In this document: in pieces, positions 26,393 to 34,961 of the stretch
How the letters are laid out: every line of letters starts with the position of its first letter
Numbering within the stretch: position 1 is the first letter of the stretch
Source of the DNA: Bog-756 sp963725275
GTDB lineage: Bacteria; Actinomycetota; Acidimicrobiia; Acidimicrobiales; RAAP-2
Direction of reading: 5' to 3'
Assembly (NCBI GenBank): GCA_963725275.1
Contig: CAVRXS010000006.1
Span: 62,001-126,000, forward strand
Length of the DNA stretch: 64,000 bases
The notes under the pieces: generated by a model
The model's input: the letters and a program-made list of their open reading frames with translations, nothing else
Told to the model about the DNA's origin: nothing
Database searches by the model: none
Made by a program: the position numbers and the translations under genes

Positions 26393-27781
26393 TCAGGGGT
26401 GGGTCATCGACTCGGGCCGCACGGCCTGGTCGAACTGCTCACCGGTCAGGTAGCCGAGGGACAGCGCCGACTCACGCAGCGTGATCCCCTCCTTGTGGGC
26501 CTTCTTGGCCACTTCGGCCGCCTTGTCGTATCCGATGAGCGGGTTGAGCGCGGTCACCAGCATGAGTGAGTTCTCGAGGTGCTGTCGGATCCGTGGTTCG
26601 TTGGGAGTGAGCCCGGCCACGCAGAACCGGGTGAAGGTGTCCGACGCGTCGGTCAACAGGCGCACCGAGTGGAGCACGTTGTAGATGATCACCGGTTTGC
26701 AGACGTTGAGCTCGAGGTTGCCGCGCGATCCGGCCATGGCCACTGCGGCGTCGTTCCCGAAGACCTGGATGCAGACCATGATCATGGCTTCGTTCTGGGT
26801 CGGGTTGACCTTGCCCGGCATGATCGACGATCCCGGCTCGTTCTCCGGGAGCGAGAGCTCGCCGAGACCCGCACGTGGGCCGGACCCGAGCCAGCGCAGA
26901 TCGTCAGCGATCTTGATGAGGGAGGTCGCCAGCACCCGCAGTGCCCCGCTGGTCATCACCAGCGCATCGTGCGCTGCCAGGGCGGCGAACTTGTTGGCTG
27001 CCGTCACGAAGGGCAACCCGGTCAGCTCGGCGATCGCGGCCGCAACCCGCGTCCCGAACTCGGGATGGGCGTTGAGCCCGGTACCCACCGCGGTGCCACC
27101 CGCCGCGAGCTCGTAGAGCTCGTCGAGGGTCGATCCGACACGCCGCAGGTCGGCATCGAGCTGGGCGACGTACCCGGAGAACTCCTGGCCGAGGGTCAGC
27201 GGAACCGCGTCCATGAGGTGGGTCCGTCCGATCTTGGTGATGGCGGCGTACTCGGCCGCCTTGACCTGGAGCGCATCCCGCAGACGTCGCACGGCCGGCA
27301 GCAGCCGGTGGGTGATCTCCTCCACCGCGGCGATGTGCATCGCTGTCGGAAAGGCGTCGTTGGACGACTGGGACCTGTTGACGTCGTCGTTGGGGTGGAT
27401 GGGCGTCTTCGACCCCATCTCCCCGCCGGCGAGCTCGATGGCGCGGTTGGAGATGACCTCGTTGGCGTTCATGTTGCTCTGGGTGCCGCTGCCGGTCTGC
27501 CAGATGCTCAGGGGGAACTGGTCATCGAGCTTCCCCTCGGACACCTCCCGGGCCGCCGCCACGATGAGCGCCGACTTCTCGGGTGAGAGCTCGCCGAGAT
27601 CGGCGTTGACCAGCGCGGACGCCTCCTTGAGGATCCCGAGCGCCCGGATCAGCGAGACCGGCATCCGGTCGTCCCCGATCGGGAAGTGGTGGAGGGAACG
27701 GGCGGTCTGCGCTCCCCAGTAGCGGTCCGAGGGCACCTCGACGGCGCCCATGGTGTCGGTTTCGATGCGGACGCCGCTCAT
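26393..27781 (-). CDS. fumC: Class II fumarate hydratase
   Basis: 462 residues from ATG 27781. RIETDTMGAVEVPSDRYWGA begins the protein. IWQTGSGTQSNMNANEVIS is the substrate-binding region, IGRTHLMDAVPLTLGQEFSG the B-site region, and PGSSIMPGKVNPTQNEA the superfamily signature with the catalytic Ser loop. It interconverts fumarate and malate in the TCA cycle. The start overlaps the stop of the nfo gene (ATGA). A much longer open frame continues upstream of this start through the two following genes, but only this part encodes protein in that frame. Confidence 0.95.
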   Translation of the reverse strand: MSGVRIETDTMGAVEVPSDRYWGAQTARSLHHFPIGDDRMPVSLIRALGILKEASALVNADLGELSPEKSALIVAAAREVSEGKLDDQFPLSIWQTGSGTQSNMNANEVISNRAIELAGGEMGSKTPIHPNDDVNRSQSSNDAFPTAMHIAAVEEITHRLLPAVRRLRDALQVKAAEYAAITKIGRTHLMDAVPLTLGQEFSGYVAQLDADLRRVGSTLDELYELAAGGTAVGTGLNAHPEFGTRVAAAIAELTGLPFVTAANKFAALAAHDALVMTSGALRVLATSLIKIADDLRWLGSGPRAGLGELSLPENEPGSSIMPGKVNPTQNEAMIMVCIQVFGNDAAVAMAGSRGNLELNVCKPVIIYNVLHSVRLLTDASDTFTRFCVAGLTPNEPRIRQHLENSLMLVTALNPLIGYDKAAEVAKKAHKEGITLRESALSLGYLTGEQFDQAVRPESMTHP

Positions 27782-28662
27782 GCCGGGATCCTCGCCCAGA
27801 GGGCCACGCCGGAGTCCCAGACGGCGCGTGCAGCGTCCACGTCCTCGGCCCGGGGTCCGTCGCCGGCCCCGGGCACCTCGAGGATTGCCGCCGTCTCCTG
27901 GAGCCCGGGATGGCCGAGCAGGGCGGCGAGCCCGTCGACGCCGATGGTCCCCTGCCCGATGTTCTCGTGCCGGTCGCGATTGGCGCCGAAGGCGACCTTC
28001 GAGTCGTTGAGGTGGATGCAGCGCACGCGGCCCAGTCCCACCGTGGCGTCGACCAGCCGGACCAGGCTGTCCGCCTCGCGGGTTGTCGAGAACGGGATGC
28101 CCGACGCCCACAGGTGCTGGGTGTCGAGGCAGATCCCGAGCCGCTCGTCGCCCGCTGTCGCATCGACGACCCGGGCCAGCTCCTCGAAGGAGCGGCCGAC
28201 CGTGTCGCCGGCACCGGCGGTGTTCTCGAGGAGGATGGGACAGCCGTCGGACCCGACGTCGGCCTCGTCGAGGGACCCGACCAGCGCATCGGCGACCGCG
28301 GGCAGCACGGCGTCGAGCCCGGCCCCGCGGTGGCTGCCGAGGTGCAGGACGAGCCCCGCTGCGCCCATGGCGTCTGCCGTGGCGAGATTGGCGGCCAGGC
28401 ACGATCGGGACTTTGCGGCGAGCTGTGGGTCGGGGGACGCGAGGTTGATCAGGTAGCTCGCGTGACAGAAGGTGGCGGTGACCGAGGGGTGCGCGGCCTG
28501 CGCGGTGCGGTAGGCGGCGAGGACCTCGTCGCTGTGCTGCGACGGCTTCCACATCCGCGGGCTCTGGGTGTGGACCTGTACGACGTCGGCGCCGATCGTC
28601 GCCCCGTGCTCGAGAGCGGACACCAGGACCTTCCCCGCCCGCACGTGCGCTCCGATCCGCAT
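27778..28662 (-). CDS. nfo: Deoxyribonuclease IV (AP endonuclease)
   Basis: 294 residues from ATG 28662. MRIGAHVRAGKVLVSALEHG, QVHTQSPRMWKPSQ, FCHASYLINLASPDP (His ligand), LVLHLGSHRGAG, ILLENTAGAGDTVGRSFEEL (Glu ligand), GICLDTQHLWASG (Asp/His) and CIHLNDSKVAFGANRDRHEN (H.ND, D.H) provide the trinuclear zinc site of the EndoIV TIM barrel. It cleaves abasic sites in base-excision repair. The last four bases overlap fumC, so the two are co-transcribed. Confidence 0.92.
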   Translation of the reverse strand: MRIGAHVRAGKVLVSALEHGATIGADVVQVHTQSPRMWKPSQHSDEVLAAYRTAQAAHPSVTATFCHASYLINLASPDPQLAAKSRSCLAANLATADAMGAAGLVLHLGSHRGAGLDAVLPAVADALVGSLDEADVGSDGCPILLENTAGAGDTVGRSFEELARVVDATAGDERLGICLDTQHLWASGIPFSTTREADSLVRLVDATVGLGRVRCIHLNDSKVAFGANRDRHENIGQGTIGVDGLAALLGHPGLQETAAILEVPGAGDGPRAEDVDAARAVWDSGVALWARIPA

Positions 28663-28707
28663 TGGCGCACCGTAGCAGCGGGTCCCGGATGGGCCGAAGC
28701 GGATGGA

Positions 28708-29548
28708 TCAGGACCGAAGTGCCCGGCCGATCGCCCCCACAGCCGCCGGGTCGCACGGGCCGCTCACGCGGACCAGGCACCCGCTCGCGCCGGCCGACCG
28801 GAGCTCGGCGAGCTCGGCCGCGGCACCCGCGAGTCCGCGTGGACCGGCGGTGACGGTGAGGCTCGCGCAGACCGACGTCCGGCTGCGCCTGCTCCTCCCG
28901 GTGACCGCTCCGATCGTGGCCACCGCCTCGCGGACCCCCCCTCCCCCGCCGTCCACGACCACCGCGTCGGCCCACCGGGCGGCGACCTCGAGCACGCCGG
29001 TGCGCCGGGGTCCCGGAGCGTGGACGAAGACGACCAGCGGGATGCCTCCCTGCTGCACCGGAGCCGGCCGGTCGATCGCCCCGTCGAGCGAGTACCAGCG
29101 TCCGGTGAAGGTTGGTCGTTCGTCCTCGAGCACGGACCGGCAGACCTCGAGCGCCTCGGCCAGACGCTCGGACCCCCACCCATCGGAGGTGCCGTCGTCG
29201 AGCGAGACGACCGCGCGCCCGTGGGAGATGACGTCGACCCCGGTCGTGATCTTGGCCACGATCGACGGCGGACGGCTCTGGGCCGCGGCCGGTACGACAC
29301 CCAGACGTGCGCTCCCCGAGCGCACCGCGAGCGCACCGAGCAGGGAGTACCCCTCGTGGGTGACCCGTCCCGGTGCACCGGGCACCGACTCGGAGACCCA
29401 CACCGAATCGAACCCCGTCCCCTCGGCGGCGGACAGCGACCGAGGCGGCCCACTCGACGAGGCCGGCTCCGGTGTGGCCGTTGCCACCCGCAGGCAGCCA
29501 GAGCCCGAGCCCGATCCCCCCACTGCGGACCCGATCGGTGGTCTGCAC
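28708..29548 (-). CDS. LLM-class oxidoreductase, N-terminal frameshift
   Basis: From GTG 29548 the N-terminus reads GGIGLGLWLPAGGNGHTGAG and LVEWAASV. The frame then changes; skipping one G in GTC-G-CTG (about 29428-29437) continues as LSAAEGTGFDSVWVSESVPG, the usual LLM strand-helix. SARLGVVPAAAQSRPPSIVA, VDVISHGRAVVSLDDGTSDG and LEDERPTFTGRWYSLDGAID follow. At about 280 residues it is a short member of the family, ending with a Gly/Ala-rich coenzyme-binding region. It is probably F420- or FMN-dependent; the substrate is unknown. Confidence 0.78.
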
Positions 29549-29683
29549 ACCCGGACAGTAGCGTTTGACCACCCTAGGAGGTATTATCGTCACTCATAGT
29601 GGCCGCATAGCTACTGCGAGTCGACGAGTCGGCTCCGAAGGGACAGGGGACGGCCGGCGGACCGCCGGCAGGAGCGTCGGCGC

Positions 29684-30274
29684 ATGATCCAGAGCAGGCG
29701 GCAGCCCGGTTGTGCCGAGCGCACCGCTGACGATGGCTTCTCGATGATCGCCACCATGCTGAGCCTTGTCGCGGTCGCCCTGCTCACGGCGTTGCTCCTC
29801 GGATCGACCTTCGGCTCCGGTTCCAACCCTTCGGGCTCGACTGCATCGGGGGTCGCCGGGAACCCGGCAGTCGCCATGGCGGACGCGGTCGAGGCCCAGC
29901 AGTCGCTCTCGACCGGTCTGCATGCCGCCCAGGACGCGTCGGCCGCCGCCGGTGGGTTCTCTTCGGTCGACGTGGCAACGCTGTCGGCGAGCGAACCCTC
30001 GGTCACGTTCGTGTCGGGACCCTCGACGGGACCGAACACGGTCAGCGTGGCAACCGGTTCCACCTCGGACGGCACGGGCAGCGTGACCCTGGCCGACCGC
30101 TCCTCGGACGGCACCTGCTGGGTGGTGTGGACCGCCCCGCCATCGTCGACCTGGTACGGCGCCCAGACCGGGCAGCGCTCGTGCACCGCTCCCGCTCTCT
30201 CCGGCACGCCGAGCCCCGGTCCGGTGACCGGCTCTGCCATCGGCTGGCAAGAAGGGTCGTTCCCCGCACCGTGA
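29684..30274 (+). CDS. Type IV prepilin-like protein
   Basis: 196 residues from ATG 29684, with CAGGAG 8 bases before. The N-terminus has a short basic leader, then DDGFSMIATMLSLVAVALLT: a prepilin-peptidase type site (G|FSMI) followed by a single hydrophobic helix. The usual Glu5 of mature pilins is replaced by Ala, as in some minor pilins. The remainder is Ser/Thr/Gly-rich with two late cysteines (DGTCWVVW and RSCTAP) that could form the pilin disulfide loop. It lies next to the comM-dprA pair, so a DNA-uptake pseudopilin is plausible but inferred. Confidence 0.6.
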   Translation: MIQSRRQPGCAERTADDGFSMIATMLSLVAVALLTALLLGSTFGSGSNPSGSTASGVAGNPAVAMADAVEAQQSLSTGLHAAQDASAAAGGFSSVDVATLSASEPSVTFVSGPSTGPNTVSVATGSTSDGTGSVTLADRSSDGTCWVVWTAPPSSTWYGAQTGQRSCTAPALSGTPSPGPVTGSAIGWQEGSFPAP

Positions 30275-30302
30275 GCGTCGCAGGGCGGATCGCACCGGGC
30301 CC

Positions 30303-31433
30303 TCAGGTGCGGGCCCACCACCCGGCCCCGTGGGTCAACAGGCCCCGTCCCACGAGCTCCTCCCCCGCCGCAGACAGCGCCGACAGTGAGAGGTCGGTGC
30401 GGATGAGGATCGTCTCGACCGTGGTCGGCGTGTCGTCGACAGCCTCGAAGACCGCACGCTGGACACGGTCGAGCGTCGGAGACGGGTCGACCGACCGGCG
30501 GCACGCGGGGCGGCCACGCGCGGCGATCGGTGCCGTCATCCCGCGGGCTGCCCGGACCAGCGAAACGGCGGCAAGGACGTCGCTCGCGTCCCGCACCGGT
30601 GCGCACCCATCGGCCAGGAGTCCGTTGGTGCCCGCGGACGCCGGGCTGTGCACCGAGCCGGGCACCGCGCACACCGGGATCGAGCGTCGGGCCGCGGCCT
30701 CGGCCGTGTAGAGCGAGCCCCCGACCCGGTGGCACTCGACGACGACCACCACATCGGCGAGCGCCGCGATGATCCGGTTGCGTGCCGGGAACACCCGCGG
30801 GAGCGGTGGGGTCCCGAGCGCCGCCTCGGAGAAGAGGGTGCCGACAGCGGCGACCTGGTCCCACAACGCGTGACTCTCGGGCGGGTAGGGGTGATCGAGA
30901 CCGGTGCCGACGACAGCGACAGGCGGGGCCGAGCCGGGACCCGTCGAGAGGGCCCCCGCGTGGGCGGCTGCGTCGATACCCCGGGCCAGACCGGAGACGA
31001 CGACCACTCCCGCAGCGGACAGATCGGCCCCGAGCTCCGAGGCGACCCGGCGCCCGTATGGCGTGGCCGATCGGGTCCCGACCACCGCGACCGACGGAAG
31101 ACCCTCGAGCCGGGAGGGTGCGCCGAGCGCGAAGAGGACCGCCGGTGCGCCCGGGTCGCCGGCAAGCGCCGCCGGATAGCCGGGCCGGTCGGGGAGCAGC
31201 ACGTCCACCCCGGCGCCGGCGAGGCTCCGGGCAACCTGCGCCGGCTCGGTCGCACGGGCGGCGCGCCGGAACCGCCGGTCCGGATCGCGGGGATGGGTGC
31301 CGGCCCGCAGGGCGGACCAGGCCACCGCCGGGCCGAACCCGTCCAACACGCGTGCCAGTCGGACAGGGGCCATGCCGGGAAGGCCGACCAGCGACGCCGC
31401 GCAGGCCTGCTCGTCGGAGAGCGGCACCCTCAT
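30303..31433 (-). CDS. dprA: DNA-processing protein DprA
   Basis: 376 residues from ATG 31433, overlapping the comM stop (ATGA). SDEQACAASLVGLPGMAPVR is the N-terminal helical (SAM-like) region. The Rossmann core includes VAVVGTRSATPYGRRVASEL, VVVSGLARGIDAAAHAGAL, VAVVGTGLDHPYPPESHALW and FPARNRIIAALADVVVVVEC. The C-terminal winged helix (VETILIRTDLSLSALSAAGE) is present. DprA loads RecA on incoming single-stranded DNA during transformation. Linked to comM and near a prepilin-like gene, this suggests natural competence. Confidence 0.93.
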   Translation of the reverse strand: MRVPLSDEQACAASLVGLPGMAPVRLARVLDGFGPAVAWSALRAGTHPRDPDRRFRRAARATEPAQVARSLAGAGVDVLLPDRPGYPAALAGDPGAPAVLFALGAPSRLEGLPSVAVVGTRSATPYGRRVASELGADLSAAGVVVVSGLARGIDAAAHAGALSTGPGSAPPVAVVGTGLDHPYPPESHALWDQVAAVGTLFSEAALGTPPLPRVFPARNRIIAALADVVVVVECHRVGGSLYTAEAAARRSIPVCAVPGSVHSPASAGTNGLLADGCAPVRDASDVLAAVSLVRAARGMTAPIAARGRPACRRSVDPSPTLDRVQRAVFEAVDDTPTTVETILIRTDLSLSALSAAGEELVGRGLLTHGAGWWART

Positions 31434-32971
31434 GCCGGCCCGGCGCCGAGCAGCTCGCGGCCGCCCCGCAGGACGAGGGCCTCGTGCAGGTGATGCTCGT
31501 CGATGGTCTCGGCTCCACCGTCGAGGTCCGCGATCGTCCTGGCCAGTCGGCGGACCCGGTGGAGGCCCCGCGCGCTGAGCCTCCCCGACCGCAGGTGGCG
31601 CTCGAGGAGCCGGGCGGCCCCGACGCTCAGCGGGGCCAGCTCGTCGAGCGCCGATGCCCGCAGGTCTGCGTTGACCCGCACCCCGCGGGCAGCGGCCAAC
31701 GCTCGGGCTGCCGCCACCCGCGCCGCGACCACCGCGCTCCCCTCGCCGGTGGCCGGCCCGACCAGCTCTTCCGTCTGCGGTGGGTCCACCCGGAGGGAGA
31801 GGTCGAACCGGTCGAGCAGTGGACCCGACAACCGCCTCACGTAGCGGGCACGTGCGGCGGGCGAGCAGCGGCAGGACCCCGGGGTGCCGCCCTCGCCGCA
31901 CGGACACGGATTCATAGCGGCGACGAGCTGGAACCGCGCCGGGAAGACGGTCGTCGCCCGAGCCCGGCTCACCTGCACCTGACCGTCTTCGAGGGGTTGG
32001 CGAAGCGCGTCGAGGACCGCAGGGGTGAACTCCCCGAGCTCGTCGAGGAACAGCGCACCGCCGTGCGCGAGGCTTATCTCGCCCGGACGCATGGCGGTCG
32101 CGCCCCCGCCGATCATCGCCACCGGCGACACGCCGTGATGGGGTGCGCGGAACGGCGGGCGGACGAGGAGTCCCCCGGGCGGGAGGGGCCGGCCGGCTAC
32201 CGAGTGGATGCGGCTGGCGGCGAGGGCCGTCGACCGGTCGAGGTCGGGCAACAGGCCTCCCAGCCGGTTCGCCAGCATGGACTTTCCGGATCCCGGGGGA
32301 CCGACCATGAGCAGGTGGTGGCCGCCGGCCGCGGCGACCTCGAGGGCACGTCGTGCGACGCGCTGACCACGGACGTCGGCCAGGTCGTCGGTCCCACGGC
32401 ACCCGTCGGGATGTGGCGCCGGGAGACAGGCTCCGGAGGGCGCGGTTGCGGGCCGGTCAGGCCAGGGCCCGCGCGATCGCAGGCGGGCCACGAGCGCGGC
32501 GAGCGTCGCCGCGGTCGCGTAGCGCGCGCCCGGGATGACCGACACCTCGGGTGCGCTGTCCTCGGGCACCACGATCCGCACGTTCCGGAGCGCCTCGGCC
32601 AGGACCATGGTGCCGGGCACCCCCCGCAGCGAGCCGTCGAGCCCGAGCTCGCCCACGAAGCCGCAGCCGGCGACCGCGTCCGCCCGCACTACCCCCGACG
32701 CCACCAGCACACCGAGCGCGACCGGCAGGTCGAGCCCCGCGCCGCCCTTGCGGATGCCGGACGGAGCGAGGTTCACGGTCACCCGCCGCCGGGGCCAGGC
32801 GAGCCCGCTCGAGAGGACCGCCGCCCGTACCCGGTCGCGCGACTCACGCACTGCCGCATCGGGGAGGCCGACGACGGTGAAACCGGGGAGGCCGTTGGAC
32901 ACGTGAACCTCGACCGAGACCAGACGTGCGTCGACCCCGACGAGGACGGCAGAGGGAATGGCGGCGATCAC
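31430..32971 (-). CDS. comM: YifB/ComM-family Mg-chelatase-like AAA+ ATPase
   Basis: 513 residues from GTG 32971 (VIAAIPSAVLVGVDARLVSV); a TTG at 33010 would add 13 residues. The N-terminal domain has GLPGFTVVGLPDAAVRESRD and RVTVNLAPSGIRKGGAGLDL. Walker A is LLMVGPPGSGKSMLANRLGG and Walker B is GGALFLDELGEF. RPPFRAPHHGVSPVAMIGGG and the cysteine cluster MNPCPCGEGG are typical. In transformable bacteria ComM is a branch-migration helicase that extends heteroduplex after RecA invasion. The overlap with dprA supports co-expression. Confidence 0.93.
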   Translation of the reverse strand: MIAAIPSAVLVGVDARLVSVEVHVSNGLPGFTVVGLPDAAVRESRDRVRAAVLSSGLAWPRRRVTVNLAPSGIRKGGAGLDLPVALGVLVASGVVRADAVAGCGFVGELGLDGSLRGVPGTMVLAEALRNVRIVVPEDSAPEVSVIPGARYATAATLAALVARLRSRGPWPDRPATAPSGACLPAPHPDGCRGTDDLADVRGQRVARRALEVAAAGGHHLLMVGPPGSGKSMLANRLGGLLPDLDRSTALAASRIHSVAGRPLPPGGLLVRPPFRAPHHGVSPVAMIGGGATAMRPGEISLAHGGALFLDELGEFTPAVLDALRQPLEDGQVQVSRARATTVFPARFQLVAAMNPCPCGEGGTPGSCRCSPAARARYVRRLSGPLLDRFDLSLRVDPPQTEELVGPATGEGSAVVAARVAAARALAAARGVRVNADLRASALDELAPLSVGAARLLERHLRSGRLSARGLHRVRRLARTIADLDGGAETIDEHHLHEALVLRGGRELLGAGPA

Positions 32972-33380
32972 GGAGCCTCCGGACGGCACTGGTCGATTCG
33001 GTGGAGGCAACTAGTTGACCTCACCACCGAACATCGATTGGAGGAGGACCGCTGGGTACCAGGTGCGTGCGGTCGCTCGAAGCACCGTCAGCACCCTACG
33101 GCCGAGGTGTGACATTGCTGCCAACGTCCCACATCACCCCTCGGAGGATCCTGGCGATGTCCAGAGGTCACCTTGCCGCTCCGTCAGCGATGACGTACGG
33201 CTCCACCAGAAAGGTGCCGCGGTGGTGATCGAAAGCACCTCGTCGGCAGTTCTGTCGAGCCCATCCACCGTGGAGCGGATGGTCCCGGATACCCCGGCGT
33301 GCCGCTCGGACTGGTAGCAGGGCCCCTGTCGTCTCACCGACCTCGTGGGCTCGTCGGGGTGCCACTGCCGGAGACGCGGT
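32972..33380. other. Intergenic region, no gene recognised
   Basis: About 400 bp between the comM start and the end of the DUF4397/repeat gene. I see no open frame with convincing codon use, no tRNA and no strong hairpin with a T-tract. It should contain the comM-dprA promoter and the terminator for the lasso operon and surface-protein gene, but I could not identify either with confidence. Confidence 0.4.
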
Positions 33381-34961
33381 TCAGGTGGGGAGCGGCGCCC
33401 CCGGAGGGCTTCCCCACACGACCGGCGCGTTCAAGGCCAGGCTGCCGGTCGAGCCGTAGAAGGAGGCGTCTCCGTAGGCGAAGATGCCGCCGTCGGCGGC
33501 CACCAACCAGTACCCGAGGGAGTCAGGCGTCGAGATCGCCCCAACGACCGGTTTCTTGAGCACGGTGCCTCCGGTCGACCCGTCGAAACCGGCGTCGCCG
33601 AAAGCGAAGACCCCGCCGTCGGCGGCCACCAACCAGTAGCCCTGCCCGTCGACCGTCGGGACCAGCGCCACGATCGGCTTGTTGAGCACCACCGCACCCG
33701 TGGAACCGAAGAACGATGCATCACCGAAGGCAAAGATGCCGCCGTCGGCGGCCACCAACCAGTAGCCCCTGCCGTCCGGCGTCGACGCCACTCCCACGAT
33801 CGGCTTGTTGAGCCGGAAGCCACCGGTCGACCCGTGGAAACCGGCATCGCCGTACGCGAAGACGCCGCCGTCGGAAGCCACCAGCCAATAGCCGCCGTCG
33901 TCCGGAGTCGAAGCCATCCCGACGATCGGTCTGTTCAGCGAGATGGCGCCGGCCGAGCCGTAGAAGCTGGCTTCGCCGAACGAGAAGATGCCACCGTCGG
34001 CGGCCACCAACCAGTACCCGAGGCCGACCGACGTCGGCGTGGCACCCACGATCGGTTCGTTGAGAGGCTTTCCCCCTATCGACCCGAAGTATCCGGAGTT
34101 TCCGAAGTTGAACACACCCCCATCCGAGGAATAGAGGCGGTAGCCGGTCCCCAAGGGATTGGCATTGGTCAGCATGCCCAACGTGCTTGGCTGCGCGGTC
34201 GAGTCTCCCACGACGAAGACGTTCAACAGGTCGCCGGCCACCAGGTTGCCGGTCTCCGAGTAGAGCGGCTCGGAGACCGGGTTCCCGGCACGGGTGACCA
34301 CCATGGTTATGGACCCGGCTCCCACCATCACGGTTGCGTCGGTCGGGGAAGCTGGGTCATTTCCCAAGGACGACGCGATCTTCGCTCCATTCAGATAGAT
34401 GTCGACCGGCGCCACGTTGGCGGCATTGCGGAACGCGATGCGCGACTGCCCGAGCGGAGGCGCCGAGCGGTCATTCACGAAGCCGGTGATAGCGGCAGTC
34501 CCACGCGGAGGGGTCAGATAGACCAGTGCCGTCACGTCCCGGTCTGCTGGCACGTTCACCGTGCCGGTCGCCACGGTGGTCGGCCCGAGCATTGCCGTCA
34601 CCGAATAGGTGCCCGAGGGTATGAGTCCGAATTTGAACCCACCCTCAGCCACGGTCACCGGCGGGGAACCGTCGAGCGAGATCTGCAGGGGTGTGGCAGA
34701 TGCCTCCTGGAATATCGAGAGGAAACCCCGACTCATGGATGCTGAGTGAGCAATGGCCTCGGGGACCGCCCGTTGCATGAGGGCCGCCCCAGCCATCGAC
34801 CGTCCGTCGGTCGCCGCCAGCGGGAGTGGTCGGGCCGCCGTGGCTGCCGGCCTCACCTGTGTTGCCCCTGCGACCCCTGAACCCAGTCCGATGGCGAGAA
34901 GTGTCACCACCGAACACACGACCGCCGCTGTCCTCGACCTAGCCAATGCGGACTCCTTCAC
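33381..34961 (-). CDS. Secreted DUF4397 and GYWLVAADGG-repeat surface protein
   Basis: 526 residues from GTG 34961. The signal peptide is at about residues 1-32 (AAVVCSVVTLLAIGLGSGVA). Residues 65-265 hold two DUF4397-like beta domains (FLSIFQEASATPLQISLDGS, then ARIAFRN-type NVAPVDIYLNGAKIASSLG). The C-terminal half contains seven propeller-like repeats of about 42-43 residues (GYWLVAADGGIFSFGEASFY, GSAGAISLNRPIVGMASTPD), at about 33400-34150. No sorting signal or membrane anchor is seen. The start overlaps the end of the cupin-like gene by about 23 bp, which ties it to the lasso-peptide operon. Function is unknown; a cell-surface structural or binding role is inferred. Confidence 0.8.
   Translation of the reverse strand: MKESALARSRTAAVVCSVVTLLAIGLGSGVAGATQVRPAATAARPLPLAATDGRSMAGAALMQRAVPEAIAHSASMSRGFLSIFQEASATPLQISLDGSPPVTVAEGGFKFGLIPSGTYSVTAMLGPTTVATGTVNVPADRDVTALVYLTPPRGTAAITGFVNDRSAPPLGQSRIAFRNAANVAPVDIYLNGAKIASSLGNDPASPTDATVMVGAGSITMVVTRAGNPVSEPLYSETGNLVAGDLLNVFVVGDSTAQPSTLGMLTNANPLGTGYRLYSSDGGVFNFGNSGYFGSIGGKPLNEPIVGATPTSVGLGYWLVAADGGIFSFGEASFYGSAGAISLNRPIVGMASTPDDGGYWLVASDGGVFAYGDAGFHGSTGGFRLNKPIVGVASTPDGRGYWLVAADGGIFAFGDASFFGSTGAVVLNKPIVALVPTVDGQGYWLVAADGGVFAFGDAGFDGSTGGTVLKKPVVGAISTPDSLGYWLVAADGGIFAYGDASFYGSTGSLALNAPVVWGSPPGAPLPT

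Noticed and set aside
26393..29593. A single 1066-residue minus-strand open frame through fumC and beyond
   Set aside because: Only the fumC part is protein-like in this frame; upstream it is an antisense/out-of-frame reading of nfo and the LLM gene. It does contain the short true N-terminus of the LLM protein.
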